64,000 nucleotides of DNA from Dugong dugon (lineage: Eukaryota; Chordata; Mammalia; Sirenia; Dugongidae). This document shows, in pieces, positions 10,440-21,752 of the stretch. Below the pieces are notes generated by a model that worked only from the letters and a program-made list of their open reading frames with translations, was not told the DNA's origin and did not search any database. The DNA lies in contig CM057476.1 of assembly GCA_030035585.1 (NCBI GenBank), positions 22,614,501 through 22,678,500 on the forward strand, given 5' to 3'. Positions within the stretch are counted from its first letter, which is position 1. The number at the start of each line of letters is the position of its first letter. Made by a program: the position numbers and the translations under genes.

Positions 10440-11800
10440 AAAATCCCCGTTTTTATGTTTAGCGTAGATCGTACTTCTGAACTCCAGATCTAGTGTGTGT
10501 CCAACTGCCTACTAAAAGTCTCCATTTGGATGTTTCAAAAACACAAATGCATATGTCCAAATTGGAATTTATCATCTTCCTCTTTAAGCCTACTTCTTTC
10601 TTCTGACTCTGTGCAATTCCCCCCCAAGGTGTCCAAGTTAAAAACCTAGGAGTCATCCATGACTACTACATCATTCTCACCCCAACAGCAGGATCACTAA
10701 TTCCTACTGATCCTACCTCCACAATCTCTCTCAAATCCATCCACTTTTCTCTATCTCCACTGCCTCTACTTTAGTCTAGGTCAACATCATCTCTCCCAAT
10801 TACTGGGCCCTTCTCCCCACTCCCACCAGTACTGCTTCTCTAATTCATTCTCCACTCTGGAGCCTAAGTAGTCTTATGTGCAAGTCTAGTCACATCACTC
10901 TTCTGCTTGTTCATTCATTAATGGCTTCCTAGTGTCACTCTGAGGATTAAGGTGTGCCTGACCCAAGCCATGGTATTTTCAATTGCCTCATAAGCATGCG
11001 AAAGCTCGACAGTGAATAAGGAAGACTGAAGAAGAACTGATGCCTTTGAATTATGGTGTTGGAGAAGAATATTGAACATACCATGAACTGCCAGAAGAAT
11101 GAACAAATCTGTCTTGGAAGTACAGCCAGAATGCTCCTTAGAAGTGAGGATGACGAGACTTTGTCTCACATACTTTGGACATGTTATTAGGAGGGACCAG
11201 TCCCTGGAGAAGGACATTATGCTTGGTAAAGAGTCAGTGAAAGAGAGGAAGACCCTCAACAAGATGGACTGACACAGTGGCTGCAATGATGGGCTCAAGC
11301 ATAGCAACAATTGTGAGGATGGTGCAGGACCAGGCAGTGTTTTGTTCTGCTGTACAAAAGGTCACTATGAGTTGGAAGTGACTTCACGGGACCTAACAAC
11401 AAGTGTCCTCAGGATAAAGTCCAAACTCCTTATGGCTCCGGCCCATCTCTGCTATTTCATTGTGCCCAGACTTAAACTTAACTACTTGCAGTTCCTTCAG
11501 ATGGGCCCTGCTTGTTTCCCTCTGGACTTTGCCTATAATGCCCATTCCCATACTCTGCTCCTCCCTTCTTCACCTGGTCCAGGGTTAGCCCTGGAGTTTC
11601 TTCTGCTTGCTGGCCTTCCCTGACACCCCCTTTTGTAGCACTTACTATATGGTATTTTCAAGCCTACTTACCAGTCTTCTCAGCCAGAGTGTAAACTCCT
11701 TGAGGTTAGTGACAATATCTTAATAGTTTTTGTATTCCCAGTTCCTGGCATCTGGTAGGTGCTCACTAATTACTGGCTGAATAACTGAATGCATACTGAA
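10440..11800 (+). mobile_element. L2 LINE, 3' half, split by RTE
   Basis: Sense L2. It has the inter-domain coding region (tctgaactccagatctagtg, ccaactgcctactaaaagtc), the RT-side block giving KNLGVIHD, and then the 3' end (ggataaagtccaaactcc through gtaaactccttgaggttag and tggtaggtgctcactaat). An RTE insertion interrupts it at 10937-11401. The ORF is broken. Confidence 0.75.
10937..11401 (+). mobile_element. RTE (BovB-type) LINE 3' fragment
   Basis: Same C-terminal coding region as the 2.6-kb copy, ending cctaacaacaa. A short direct repeat agtgtc flanks it at 10931-10936 and 11402-11407, and the L2 reads continuously when it is removed. Confidence 0.85.
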
Positions 11801-12082
11801 TCTGATTTTAAGCCAGGCACTGTGCTGGGCCCTAGCACCGTATGTAGTACCATATTAAGAGGAATAAGACACAGCTGTTTTCAAGGATGGAGTCTTATGA
11901 GAGGCATTAAGCACCTGATTGCAATATAATATAATGCCATAGTAGACATTTATTCATTCATTCAGTAACTATTTATTGAGTGCCAACTATGTACATGACA
12001 TTGTTCTAGTTGCTTGGGATACATCAGTGAACAAAAGAGATAAAAATCCCTGCCTTGTGCATTTTACATTCTGGCCATATGT
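11801..12082 (-). mobile_element. L2/MIR 3'-end relic
   Basis: Antisense L2 tail: tttattcattcattcagtaa, then tatttattgagtgccaacta and 'gataaaaatccctgccttgtg'. It lies head to head with the next sense L2 copy. Confidence 0.65.
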
Positions 12083-13520
12083 CTTTTTGGCTTAACAATT
12101 TCCAACGGCAGCCCACTGCTTTTAGGATAAAGTCCAAAGTCTGTACCTTGGCCTTTCAATCACCAGCAGTAGTTCCTTACATTTGGGGTGGGAGGTCATC
12201 GACTGGCTGTGAGAGCCTGATGAAAGCTATGTACTCTCCCCTCAGAAAAAAGCACACACCTCCACTCACACACTCATACACTGTGGCAGGCAGTTTGAGG
12301 GGTTCCTAGATTCCCTGAGTACCTCCCAGGTAGAGTCACTTCCCCACAGCTCCTTCACTATACCTCTTACTCTCTGCCCTTTCAGGGTTCTCATACCTTG
12401 CTTATTCCTGATTCTGCACCTTTGCACGTGATGTTCCTTCTGCCTAAAATGTTCTTCCCCCCATGAGGCCTCCCTTTTGCCTAATTAATTACTACTCTTT
12501 CTTCAGATCTCAAATGAAAAATTATTTTCTCAAAGAGATTCTCCTTATGACATCCTAATTAAGTTAGGTTTCCCACTATGCATTTTTTTCCCCTCCATAC
12601 ATTTAAACCTTATTGAGGTTTCATTTACGTACCATAAGCTGCAACCATTTATACAATTTGATGGGTTTTGACAAATGTGAACACAATCAATCAAGATACA
12701 CAAGATAGACAACATTTCATGACTCTCAGAAGGTTCCTGCTGGTTCTTTGCAGTCTATTCCTCCCTTTGCCCCCAAGCTCCAGGCAGCCATGTATCTGCT
12801 TTTTTGTTAGTATATATTAGTTTGCATTTTCTAAAAATTTACATAAATGGAATCATTCATGATGTGGTCTTTTGTGTCTGGCTTTTTTCATTCAACATAA
12901 TGGTTTTGAGATTGATCCATGCTGTTGCATGTATCAATAGTTTGTTACTTTTTATTTTCAAGTACTATTCCATTGCATAGATACATCACAATTAAAAAAA
13001 ATCTATTTACCTATTTACCTGTTTTTTTAATCATGTTATAAACCTATCTATCTATATATATAACATTTTATTGTGCTTTAGGTGAAAGTTTACACAGAAA
13101 ATTAGTTTTCCAATCAATGCCTTACACTAATTGTTCCGTGACATTGGACGCAATTCCCACAATGTGTCAGCACTTTCCCCATTTCCTCCCTGGGCTAGTT
13201 TCCACTAGACTGGTTTCCCTGTCCCTCCCTGCCTTCTCATCTTCCGTTTTGGGCAAATGTTATCCTTTCGGTCTCATATAGTTGATTGTCCTAAGGAGCG
13301 CATTCTTCAGAGGTGTTGTTTATTTTATAGCCCCATCTATAAGGGGGGGCCTCTGTGAGTGTCTTCAGTTTCAAGTTCAATCATGTACTCTTTTTGGAGT
13401 TCCAGGAGGTCAGGAACATGCCTGTCTTGGTCACAATTATATCACCAACATCTAGCAAGTGACTTGCACATAGTAAGGCTCAATAAATATTTCTGATGCA
13501 TGAATAAATGAATTTCCAAG
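12083..13520 (+). mobile_element. L2 LINE 3' region, split by L1
   Basis: Sense L2 3' coding and UTR: 'cccactgcttttaggataaagtccaaa', 'tgcacctttgcacgtgatgttccttctgcc', 'cctcccttttgcctaatta'. It breaks at about 12585 and resumes at about 13430 with 'catctagcaagtgacttgcacatagtaaggctcaataaatattt', the L2 end. L1 sequence fills the gap. Confidence 0.75.
12586..13430 (-). mobile_element. Old L1 3' end plus younger L1 3'UTR piece
   Basis: At 12590-13045 is an antisense old-L1 3' end ('acgtaccataagctgcaacca', 'tttttcattcaacataatgg', 'cattgcatagatac'). At 13050-13430 is an antisense L1 3'UTR ('ttttattgtgctttaggtgaa', 'cacaatgtgtcagcactttcc', 'ctgccttctcatc') of the same style as 53.2 kb. They are probably two separate insertions. 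Confidence 0.7.
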
Positions 13521-13544
13521 AGCACTGTGCCTGCAGTGTAGAAA

Positions 13545-14520
13545 TGTATTGGAGGTATCAAGTGGATGCAGGGTGATCAGTCATGAGATCAGGTGTAGTC
13601 AGGTTATAACTTGGGTGGCAGTGGAGATAGTGAGAAAAATACTTAGAAGGTAGAGTCAGAAGGATGGCCAATTGGATATGGTGGAGGAGAGGGAGGGAGG
13701 TAAATAATAACTCCCAGTTTCTGGCTTGGCTAACTGCATGGATGGAGGTGCTATTCTCTCAGGTAGAGAACAATGAGAGTTTTGAACCTGCTGAGTTTGG
13801 AGTGCCTACAAATCCCCCAAGTGGATTGAATAGGCAGCTGTATATGGAAGTCTAGAGTTCAGGAGTGAAGTCTTAGTTGGAGATGTAAAAGGCTAATTAA
13901 TGCCGTGGGTGTGGATGAGTTTGCTTATTAAGAGATAAGCACCTGAGAAGGGAAAGGGGCCAGGACATAGCCTGAAGGATCTCCAACATTTAGAGATTAG
14001 GTGGAGGATGAGCCAACAAAGGAGACTGAGAAAGAGAGTTAGAGAGACAAAAGAAGACTAGCAGATTTTCATGTCAAGACAGCTAAGGTAAGAGGGTTTT
14101 AAGAAGGAGTACATAAAAAACAGGTAGTGGTCAAGTGTCAAATGTTGCTGAGAGGTCAAGGAAAATGAGGACTGAAATATGTCTGCTTGATTTAGCCACG
14201 TGGGTGAGGTGCACTAGATTGGTGGGTGCAGAAGTCACCTCAAAGCCAGCTGAAGACTGCATAAAAGATAAAATTGAGACAGTAAGTGCACAAAATCTTA
14301 TAAGAGTCCAGAAGGAGTGACCAATTTAGTCTGGGGAATTCAAAGAAGCCTTCTTAACAGTAGGGGGGACACTGAGCTGCGTCTTGAAGGATGAGTAGGA
14401 GTTCATCAGACTGGAGGTGGTGGTGGGGTTGGGGGAGGTCATTATAGGCAGAAGGTTCATCATTTTAAAGACACTGAATCATGAAAAGACATGGAAGGTA
14501 TACGGTACAGTGAGAGATGT
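13545..14520 (-). mobile_element. L2 LINE, antisense, probably two fragments
   Basis: Blocks 'gcctgaaggatctccaaca', 'ggagactgagaaagag', 'caaatgttgctgagaggtcaagg' and 'aggtcattataggcagaagg' are the reverse complement of the L2 coding region. At about 14320 the order jumps back to a more 3' part ('gagctgcgtcttgaaggatgag'), so a second fragment starts there. Confidence 0.65.
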
Positions 14521-15504
14521 CCCTTTATTAGATGGCTTTTAGAGTTAGGTGTTACGTCTTCAACATATCCCTGATAAAAATGTAAATTCCCCTGGAATTA
14601 TTACCCAACATGATATTAGTGTAAATTAATTTATCAAATAGTCTTCCAGTCGCACCCTGCTGAGAGCAAGGCCTCACAGGCTTTGGAAAGAGGACAGATA
14701 AGTTTCTATACAGAAATAGCAGTTCAGGACAGAGTACTAACCTTACATTAGGAGGGAGACCTGCATGAGGAACCAAAGTAGGAGGCCTGGTGGGGTGGGA
14801 GAAGGGGAGGAGCAGCTCCTGGAAACCAGGAAATGTCGAGAGTACTTTAACTGCAGGGGTGGTGGTGCGGGGTGAGAGTGTGGTAAATTTTGCTTACTTT
14901 GAAATTGTCAGGTCAGATCTGACAAAATGTTTTCTCTTTAGAAAACCAGTACTTACCAATGTAGATTTATAATCAAGTTTTAAGTGTGAAATCTTTGGAT
15001 TTGGCAGTTCCCAAATCAAGGCATTTTATAGTTCAGAGAGGGTCTGTGCCCCTATAAGCAAGTTATTGTACTAGTGTTAGTTTTGGTTCCTTTCCCTTAA
15101 TATTTAGCTTTTTGGCACAATGAGAGGTAGATCAACAGCAATGACAAAACAAACGCTATTAGCGTAAATGTAGCTTAGTTAACATCATGATGAATGAGCA
15201 GTAAGAAACCAAATGCTTGAAGAGAACCCTTACCTCCTCCAACTCCAGTGGTGCTGTAACTCTCTGATATGCTGGAACATCTCTTATATTTTACTGGGAT
15301 TTATGAAGGGTTTGACCACTCTTAATTTCTTGTTTCCATAGTTTATGTCCAAGGTTCTTGACCGTGACTATCTCTATTTAGGAAGTTAATGTGTATTCTC
15401 CTCAGGGTCATCAGCAGATATTTCCATTTATCTTCAAAAGTTATTACATCAATTCTCTCTTTGTCCACATTATCTAAGGCAGTTTACAGCTTTAAAAGTT
15501 CTGT
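14521..15504. other. No recognised feature
   Basis: Unassigned, moderately AT-rich. Short open frames here show no splice or composition support. Confidence 0.4.
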
Positions 15505-16500
15505 AATTAATTTATTTATTCATCAAAGGTTTTTTGAGCACCTTCTCTATGCCAGACACTGTGCCAGACACTAAAGATACAAAGCTGATCAAGACATACT
15601 CCATGTCCTCAAAGAGAGCCTGGTAGGGGGAATAAGAGAGTTACAGATGAAATGATAGAGTCAGGTACAGGGCAAAAGAGGGGTTCAAAACAGATCTTAT
15701 CAGTTCTACCTGGGGAGGCCTGGCAAGTCTTCAGAGGGGATATGAAGCTTGAACTAAATAGTGGAAGATGAGCAGACATTTACTGGGCAAATGGCATTAG
15801 GGAATGGGGTTGCAGGCAGAATTTTCTAGGCAGAAGGAGCACAAGGTACAGGGGTATGAAACAGCATTCCTTGGGGTAACTGGGAATAATTCAGTGGGAG
15901 TAACAGAAAGGGTGTGGGATGGTGGGCTGGGTCAGGCAATGTCCTTCTCTAAAGTTTGGACTTGACCCTTTAATAGAGTGCCACTGAAGGGTTCTAAGAG
16001 CAGATTTGTTTTTTAAAGATCCTATGGCAGCAGTGTGAAGAGTAGCTTGGAGCAGAGTGAGACAAGAAGCAATGAGGAGTGTTAGGAGGATGCTGCAGAA
16101 GATAAATGATCTGGGCAAGAACAAGAACAGCATGATGTTACAGAGGAAAGGACTAACAGGGTAGAGGGCTGAAAAGGGAGATAGAATGAATGCCTGAACC
16201 TGAACCCTAACATGACTTGATTATTAATTGGAATAGGCACAGTGATGGTAAAGGGAAGAAAGGAGTAAAAAAATGACAAAAATTATCCAAGTTTCTGGTA
16301 ATGCCACTGACCAGGATGAAAAAAGAGGAGGCTATGAGGGGTGAGTGGTTGGAACATGGTGAGAGAGATGGATGAAGAAATAATTGACTCTGTTTTCAAG
16401 ATTCTCAACTAAAGGTGAGATATCCAAATGAAGATGTCCAGCAGGGCACTGACTAGGTGGCCTGGAGCTCAGGATGGAGGAAATTCATCAAGAGCACATA
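15505..16500 (-). mobile_element. L2 LINE, antisense, ~1 kb
   Basis: It starts with the antisense L2 tail (taatttatttattcatcaaa, then gagcaccttctctatgccag). It continues through 'ggtgtgggatggtgggctgggtcaggcaatg', 'ctgaagggttctaagagcag' and 'gtgagatatccaaatgaagatgtcca' into the inter-domain region. It is collinear with the antisense L2 at 28.7-31 kb. Confidence 0.7.
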
Positions 16501-16584
16501 GAAAAAGAAGTATTCACTTTAGACAAAAGAAGTGCTATTGCTTCTTCTGAGGTCTAGAAGGAAGGAGGTAAAAGCGGACATACC

Positions 16585-16779
16585 CCCTGCTGTCGAGTCG
16601 ATTTCAACTCATAGTGACCCTATCGGACAGAGAAGAACCACCTCATAGGGTTTCCAAGGCTATAGTCTTTACAAAAGCAGACTGCCACATCTTTTTCCCG
16701 CAGAGCAGCTGGTGGGTTCAAACTGCTGACCTTTTTGGTCAGCAGTCAAGAGCTTTAACCACTGTGCTACCAGGGCTCG
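16585..16779 (-). mobile_element. AfroSINE, long subfamily
   Basis: Antisense. The tail is gctgtcgagtcgatttcaac, the body ctttacaaaagcagactgcc, and the tRNA-like head ends ctgtgctaccagggctcg. It keeps the ~40-bp block ('tctttacaaaagcagactgccacatcttt') that several copies in this window lack. Confidence 0.9.
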
Positions 16780-17104
16780 TAAAGTGGATATAGATACAGG
16801 TAAATCTTTAAATATGGTGGCAGATAGTTGAATAATTCATACGTAATGGCCTTAATTAGTTCTATGAAGCAGGTTTTAGGCCATCTGCTTAGAAAGGGGG
16901 AAAACTGGTTTTGGGTGGCGCTTAAGACACTAAGTGGTGAAAGTATGGAATAGCCATTTGGACAATGGGAAAGGGAGTTGATAATAGATTTGTAAAAATG
17001 TTAACTGTTGCTTAGGATCCATATAATTTTAAGATATATCATTTTCAAATTAAAACACTTAAGATTGGCATATTTAAAATTTTGCTATTTTTACAAACAT
17101 CCGA
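16780..17104. other. No recognised feature
   Basis: AT-rich spacer between an AfroSINE and a MIR. Nothing identifiable. Confidence 0.5.
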
Positions 17105-17305
17105 ATGCTTACAACAGACCAAGACCATATACTGTACTAAGAACATCACATGTTGCCTTATTTCATTTATTCCTCACAGTAACTGTGTGAGGTTAGGGAC
17201 GGGGTTTTTATTCCTTTTTACAGATACAGAAACTAAAGCTAAGATAAATGAAATGACTCCTCCAAGTTGCACATTTAGTAAGTGGAAATCTTGAATCCAG
17301 TTCTC
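17105..17305 (-). mobile_element. MIR SINE
   Basis: Antisense MIR core: 'attcctcacagtaactgtgtgaggttaggg', 'ttacagatacagaaactaaag', 'tttagtaagtgg'. Confidence 0.75.
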
Positions 17306-17461
17306 TGATGTTCCTTATAATTTGCTTCTTCAACCCAAGGAGAAAAACAACGGTAGGAAAATGCACAAGAGTCCACTGGAACTCTTTGCAGGGTTCACAG
17401 GCTTCCATCTGGGGTTGACCCTTTCTTGGGCATAGCCTACAAGGACTTCAAACTAAACATT

Positions 17462-17676
17462 AAAAAAAAACAAACCAAACTCATTGCCGTCTAGTTGATT
17501 CCGACTCATAGCGACCCTATAGGACAGAGTAGAACTGCCCCATAGAGTTTCCAAGGTTGTAATCTTTACAGAAGCAGACTGCCACATCTTCCTCCTGTGG
17601 AGTGGCTGGTGGGTTTGAACCACTGACTTTTTGGTTAGCAGCTGAGCACTTTAACCACTACGCCACCAGGGCTCCT
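17462..17676 (-). mobile_element. AfroSINE, long subfamily, with target-site duplication
   Basis: Antisense copy from an A-rich left end through gccgtctagttgattccgac to the head ending cgccaccagggctcc. Flanking direct repeats are aaactaaacat (17450-17460) and aaactaaaacat (17677-17688), a hallmark of target-primed insertion. Confidence 0.92.
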
Positions 17677-17967
17677 AAACTAAAACATAGCCAAAGTAAA
17701 ATTCATTTTTTCCTTTGCTACCAATTTTTCCTCATGACCTTTCAACTTTGGTTATTCACCATTTCCCAGTCATTGGAGGTGGAAAACGTAGTCATATTAG
17801 ATTCCTCCTTTGTCTCCTAATGTCACAGAGTTTTTGTAATGAGTAAATGGACTAGCACAGTAGCACTAAGTACAACATCTCACGTGTGCAAGTCATTCAG
17901 TGACTGATGGTGGTTATTATTCTTACTGCTACAGGTGTACCCCTACTCCAGCCAAACTGGATCTTCA

Positions 17968-18366
17968 TGGTAGGCTAAAAAATGAGTCCCCAAAAGATGT
18001 TCATGTCCTAAACACTAGAACCTGGGAATACTATTATATGGGGAGGGGAGGAGGGAAGGGTCTTTGTAGGTGTGATCTTGAGATAGGAAGATTATCTTGG
18101 ATTATTCAGGTGGGCCCTAAATGTAATCACACGTATCCTTATAAGAGGGGGGCAGAGATGTGGTCATAGCCAAGGAATGCCAGCAGCTACCAGAAGCTGG
18201 AAGAGGCAAGGAACAGAGGGAGTGTGGCCCTGCTGACACCTTGATTTCAGTCCAGTGATACTGATTTCAGACTTCTGGCTTCCAGAACTGTGAGAGAATA
18301 AATTTGTTGTTTTAAACCACCATGTTTGTGGTAATCTGTTACAGCAGCCATAGGAAACTAATACAG
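17968..18366 (+). mobile_element. MLT1-type MaLR LTR, nearly full length
   Basis: It opens 'aatgagtccccaaaagatgttcatgtcc', passes 'gattatcttggattattcaggtgggccc', 'ccttataagaggggggcag' and 'tgccagcagctaccagaagctgg', and ends with 'gagaataaatttgttgttttaa' (polyadenylation signal) and gaaactaatacag. Solo LTR of the ERVL-MaLR group. Confidence 0.88.
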
Positions 18367-18823
18367 TCACTATCCCTCAAACATGTCCATTCTTTTCCCC
18401 TTCTCTATTTCCTCCGCATCTCAGAAATCTTCTATTAATTTCTCTTTTTGAACTTTGAGTAATTCCTTCAAGGACAATCTCCAACACTATCTCACCCACA
18501 AAGCTTTTCCTGCTCCTTTAATCTGATATGAACTTTCTGTCTAATGACTCCTCACAGCACTTTCTGTAATTGTATTTTTCTAATAATACAATTATTTGTA
18601 AACAATTTGTCCTATAGCCAGGACTGGGTTTAAGATATCTAGGAATTCATTTGCATTAATCTCCTGCTCTTCAGAGTCTCTGTGATGCTTGAGCAGTGTC
18701 TTACACAGGTATCAATAATTCTTTTGCTAATGGAAATGAAATTAATTAAATTATTAGGCCTCTACTACCTACAAAAAGTGTTCAGTTACACAGTTATTCA
18801 TATATTCTAGAGCTGCACTGTCC
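18367..18823 (+). mobile_element. Possible L2 3' remnant, otherwise unassigned
   Basis: The order 'ccttcaaggacaatctcc...ctcacccacaaagcttttcctg', 'ctaatgactcctcacagcactttctg' resembles the sense L2 3' region but is highly eroded. Confidence 0.35.
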
Positions 18824-19033
18824 AATACAGTAGTCACTAGCCATGTGTGGCCACATAAATTATTTAAATTAATCAAAATCAAATAAAATTTAAAATTCAG
18901 TTCCTCAGTTACATTACCTACATTTCAAGTGTTCAACAGCCTCATGTGGCAAATGGCTGCTGCCTACTGGACCTCACAAATATAAAACATTTTCATCATC
19001 ACAGGAAGTTCTATTGGACAGAGCTGTTCTATA
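18824..19033. mobile_element. hAT-type MITE
   Basis: Terminal inverted repeats: 'agagctgcactgtccaata' at the left pairs with 'tattggacagagctgttct' at the right. The interior (cactagccatgtgtggccac, catttcaagtgttcaacagc) belongs to the mammalian non-autonomous hAT group that also occurs at 21.4 and 36.3 kb. Confidence 0.8.
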
Positions 19034-19090
19034 GGGACAATTGGGTATAACCCAAATAAACAGAAAATTTCCTAGAAACTATAGCGATAA

Positions 19091-19983
19091 TGTTATTATT
19101 GTTACTAGGAGCCATTGAGTCGATTCCGACTCATAGTGACCCTACTACAACAGAACGAAATACTGCTCAGTCATGTGACATCCTCACAATCATTGCTATC
19201 TTTGAGCCCACTGTTGTAGCCACTGTGTCATGCCATCTCATTGAGGGCCTTCTTCTCTTTCATTGACCCTCTACTTTACCAGCATGATGTCCTGCTCCAG
19301 GTACTAATCCCTCCTCATAACATGCCCAAAGTATGTGCGACGAAGTCTCACCATCCTCACTTCCAAGGAGCATTCTGGCTGTACTTTTTCCAAGACAGAT
19401 GTATTCATTCTTCTGGAAGTCCACGGTATATTCAATATTCTTCCCCAACACCATGATTCAAAGGCATCAATTCTGGAGTCTTCCTTATTCACTGTCCAGC
19501 TTTCGCATGCCTGTGAGACAACTGAAAATACCATGGCTTGGGTCAGATGTCCTTAAAGTGACATCTTTGCTTTTTAACACTTTAAACAGGTCTTTTGCAG
19601 CAGATTTACCCAATGTAATACATCATTTGATTTTTTGACTGCTGTTTCCATGGGTGTTGACTGTGGATCCAAGTAAAATGAAATCCTTGACAATTTCAGT
19701 CTTTTCTCTGTTTATCATGATGTTGCTTATTGGTCCAGTTGTGAGGATTTTTGTTTTCTTTATGCTGAGGTGTAATCCACACCGAAGGCTGTAGTCTTCG
19801 CTCTTCATCAGTAAGTGCTTCAAGTCCTCTTGGCTTTCGGCAAGCAAGGTTGTGTCATCTGCATATTGCAGGTTGTTAATGAGTCTTCCACCAATCCTCA
19901 TGTCAAGCTCTTCTTCATATAGTCCAGTTTCTCAGATTATTTGCTCAGCGTACAGATTGAATAAGTATGGTGAAAGGTGAATA
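19091..19983 (-). mobile_element. RTE (BovB-type) LINE 3' fragment with RT motif
   Basis: Minus-strand RTE from the tail (gagtcgattccgactcatag in antisense) into the RT palm. Two broken frames are visible. One, at 19623-19901, carries NLQYADDTTLLAES followed by KKTKILTTGPISN; YADD is the RT catalytic motif (complement at 19854-19865). The other, at 19304-19534, carries ACESWTVNKED and FGHVMRRD. A frame break separates them, so no intact protein is made. Confidence 0.9.
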
Positions 19984-19996
19984 AGTACAGTGACAA

Positions 19997-20152
19997 TACC
20001 TGCTGCCATTGAGTCGATTCCGACTCATAGTGACCCTATAGGACAGAGTAGAACTGCCCCATACAGTTTCCAAGGAGTTCCTGGTGGTTTCAAACTGCTG
20101 ACCTTTTGGTTAGCAGCCATAGCTTTTAACCACTACGCCACCAGGATTTCCG
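19997..20152 (-). mobile_element. AfroSINE, short subfamily, with target-site duplication
   Basis: Antisense. It lacks the ~40-bp 'ctttacagaagcagactgcc' block. Perfect 10-bp direct repeats acagtgacaa flank it at 19987-19996 and 20153-20162. Confidence 0.9.
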
Positions 20153-20224
20153 ACAGTGACAAGAGGAATATAAAAATTAGACACAATTTTTCCTCAAAAT
20201 GCAAAGACTTATATTGTAAAGTTA

Positions 20225-21310
20225 TCAGTTTTCCAAAAATTAATTGATCGAGTCAATGCAATCTCAATCAAAATTCCAATAGTGTATCTGTTGGAATTTG
20301 TTAAGCTGATTCTAATATTCGTCTGGAAAAGAAAATACATAAGAAAGCTTTAAAAATATTGAAAAAGAACAATGAGGGGAAAAGAGTTGCCCTCCCAGAT
20401 AGCAAAACATACTACAAAGTTAGAGTGATTAAAATATGATAGCGGTAGTACAGGAGTAGATATACAGATCAGTGAAATAGAGTAGCAATTTAGTTTATGA
20501 TAAAGGTGACATTTAAAATCAGCAGGAAAATGGTAGACTATTCAGGTGGGAAATAGTTCTCACACCTGAAAAAATAAAATAAAATAAAATCCCAGCTAGC
20601 TTAAGGATCCAAATGTAAAAAGCAAAAACTACCAATTTATTAGGACAAAAATTTGTTTGTAACTTTAGCATTGGGAAGACCTTCTTAAGCAAGATATAAA
20701 ATGATGAACCATTAAAGAAAACATTTTTCCTATACTGGTACAGTCTTTGAAAAGGACAATCTGGCAGGATCTAAAAAAAATTTCAAATGCACATATCCTC
20801 TGACCTCTAGGCATCTATTCTAGAGAAATGTTCCCATATACACACACAGCCAAGTTCAAAGGATATTCCCTGAAGCATTGCTCCTAAAGGAAAAAGTGAA
20901 AGCACCTTAAATGTTCCTTCAATAACATAAAGTGGAAACAAACTAAAAAAACCCCTCAAAACTCATAGGACCTATAGGACGGAGTAGAACTGCCCCATAG
21001 GGTTTCTAAGGCTGTGATCTTTACAGAAGCAGACTGCCACATCTTTCTCCTGTGGAGCGGCTGGTGGGTTCCAACAGCTGACCTTTCGGTTACCAGCTGA
21101 GCACTTAACCACTATGTCACCAGGGCTCCTTTGGAAACAATGTAGGGCACTTTAATACTAAGGAATACTATGCAGTAGTTGAAAAGAATGTTGTTGATCT
21201 AAATATACTGATGGAAAAGTCTCCAAAACATATGGTTAAATGAAAAAAAAAACAAAAAACAAGTTTCAGAAAAAGAAAAAATTAGCCCATTTATGCTTTA
21301 AAAAACCCCC
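20225..21310 (+). mobile_element. Old L1 ORF2 3' part, split by an AfroSINE
   Basis: Sense L1: 'caatctcaatcaaaattcc', 'ggaaaagaaaatacataag', 'tactacaaagttagagtgat', 'tgacctctaggcatctattctagag', then after the SINE 'aaggaatactatgcagtagttgaaaag'. Many indels and a local (aataa)n run indicate an old copy. Confidence 0.7.
20945..21130 (-). mobile_element. AfroSINE, long subfamily, with target-site duplication
   Basis: Antisense with a truncated tail end. Direct repeats tggaaacaa lie at 20933-20941 and 21132-21140. Inserted into the old L1 above. Confidence 0.88.
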
Positions 21311-21351
21311 ACAAATCAAATATATACACAATATATGTATACATATTTACA

Positions 21352-21424
21352 TATGGGGCAGTTCTACTCTGTCCTATAGGGTCACTATGAGTCGGAATCA
21401 ACTTGATGGCAATGGTTTTTCTTT
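21352..21424 (+). mobile_element. AfroSINE 3' end only
   Basis: Only the last ~73 bases are present (ggggcagttctactctgtcc through gatggcaatggttttt). It is flanked by AT-rich simple sequence on both sides (atatatgtatacatat, gtgtatatatatata). 5'-truncated SINE or RTE-tail insertion. Confidence 0.8.
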
Positions 21425-21443
21425 TTGGTGTATATATATATAA

Positions 21444-21716
21444 AATTTTCTAGTAACCGTTTTAAAAGAAGTAAAAAGAAACAGGTAAAATTAAATTTTA
21501 ATAATATATTTTACTTAACCTAATATGCTAAAAATATTGTCATTTCAACATGTGATCAATATAAAAATTATTGAGATAGTTTGTTATTTTTTCATACTAC
21601 ATCTTGGCAATCCAGTGTGTATTTTACACTTACAACAGATCTCAATTTGAACTAGGCACATTTCAAGCGCTCAATAACCACGTGTGGCTGTGGGTACCCA
21701 TTTGGACAGCATATTT
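21444..21716 (-). mobile_element. hAT-type MITE
   Basis: Blocks 'aagtaaaaagaaacaggtaaaatt', 'aatatattttacttaacctaatatg', 'catttcaacatgtgatcaatat' and the end 'catttggacagc'. It shares the subterminal 'catttcaag.gctcaataaccac' with the MITE at 18.8 kb. Confidence 0.75.
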
Positions 21717-21719
21717 TAT

Positions 21720-21752
21720 GTGTGTGTATGTGTGTGTGTGTGTGTGTGTGTT
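21720..21752 (+). repeat. (TG)n microsatellite
   Basis: About fourteen TG dinucleotides with one interruption. Alternating purine-pyrimidine sequence. Confidence 0.95.
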
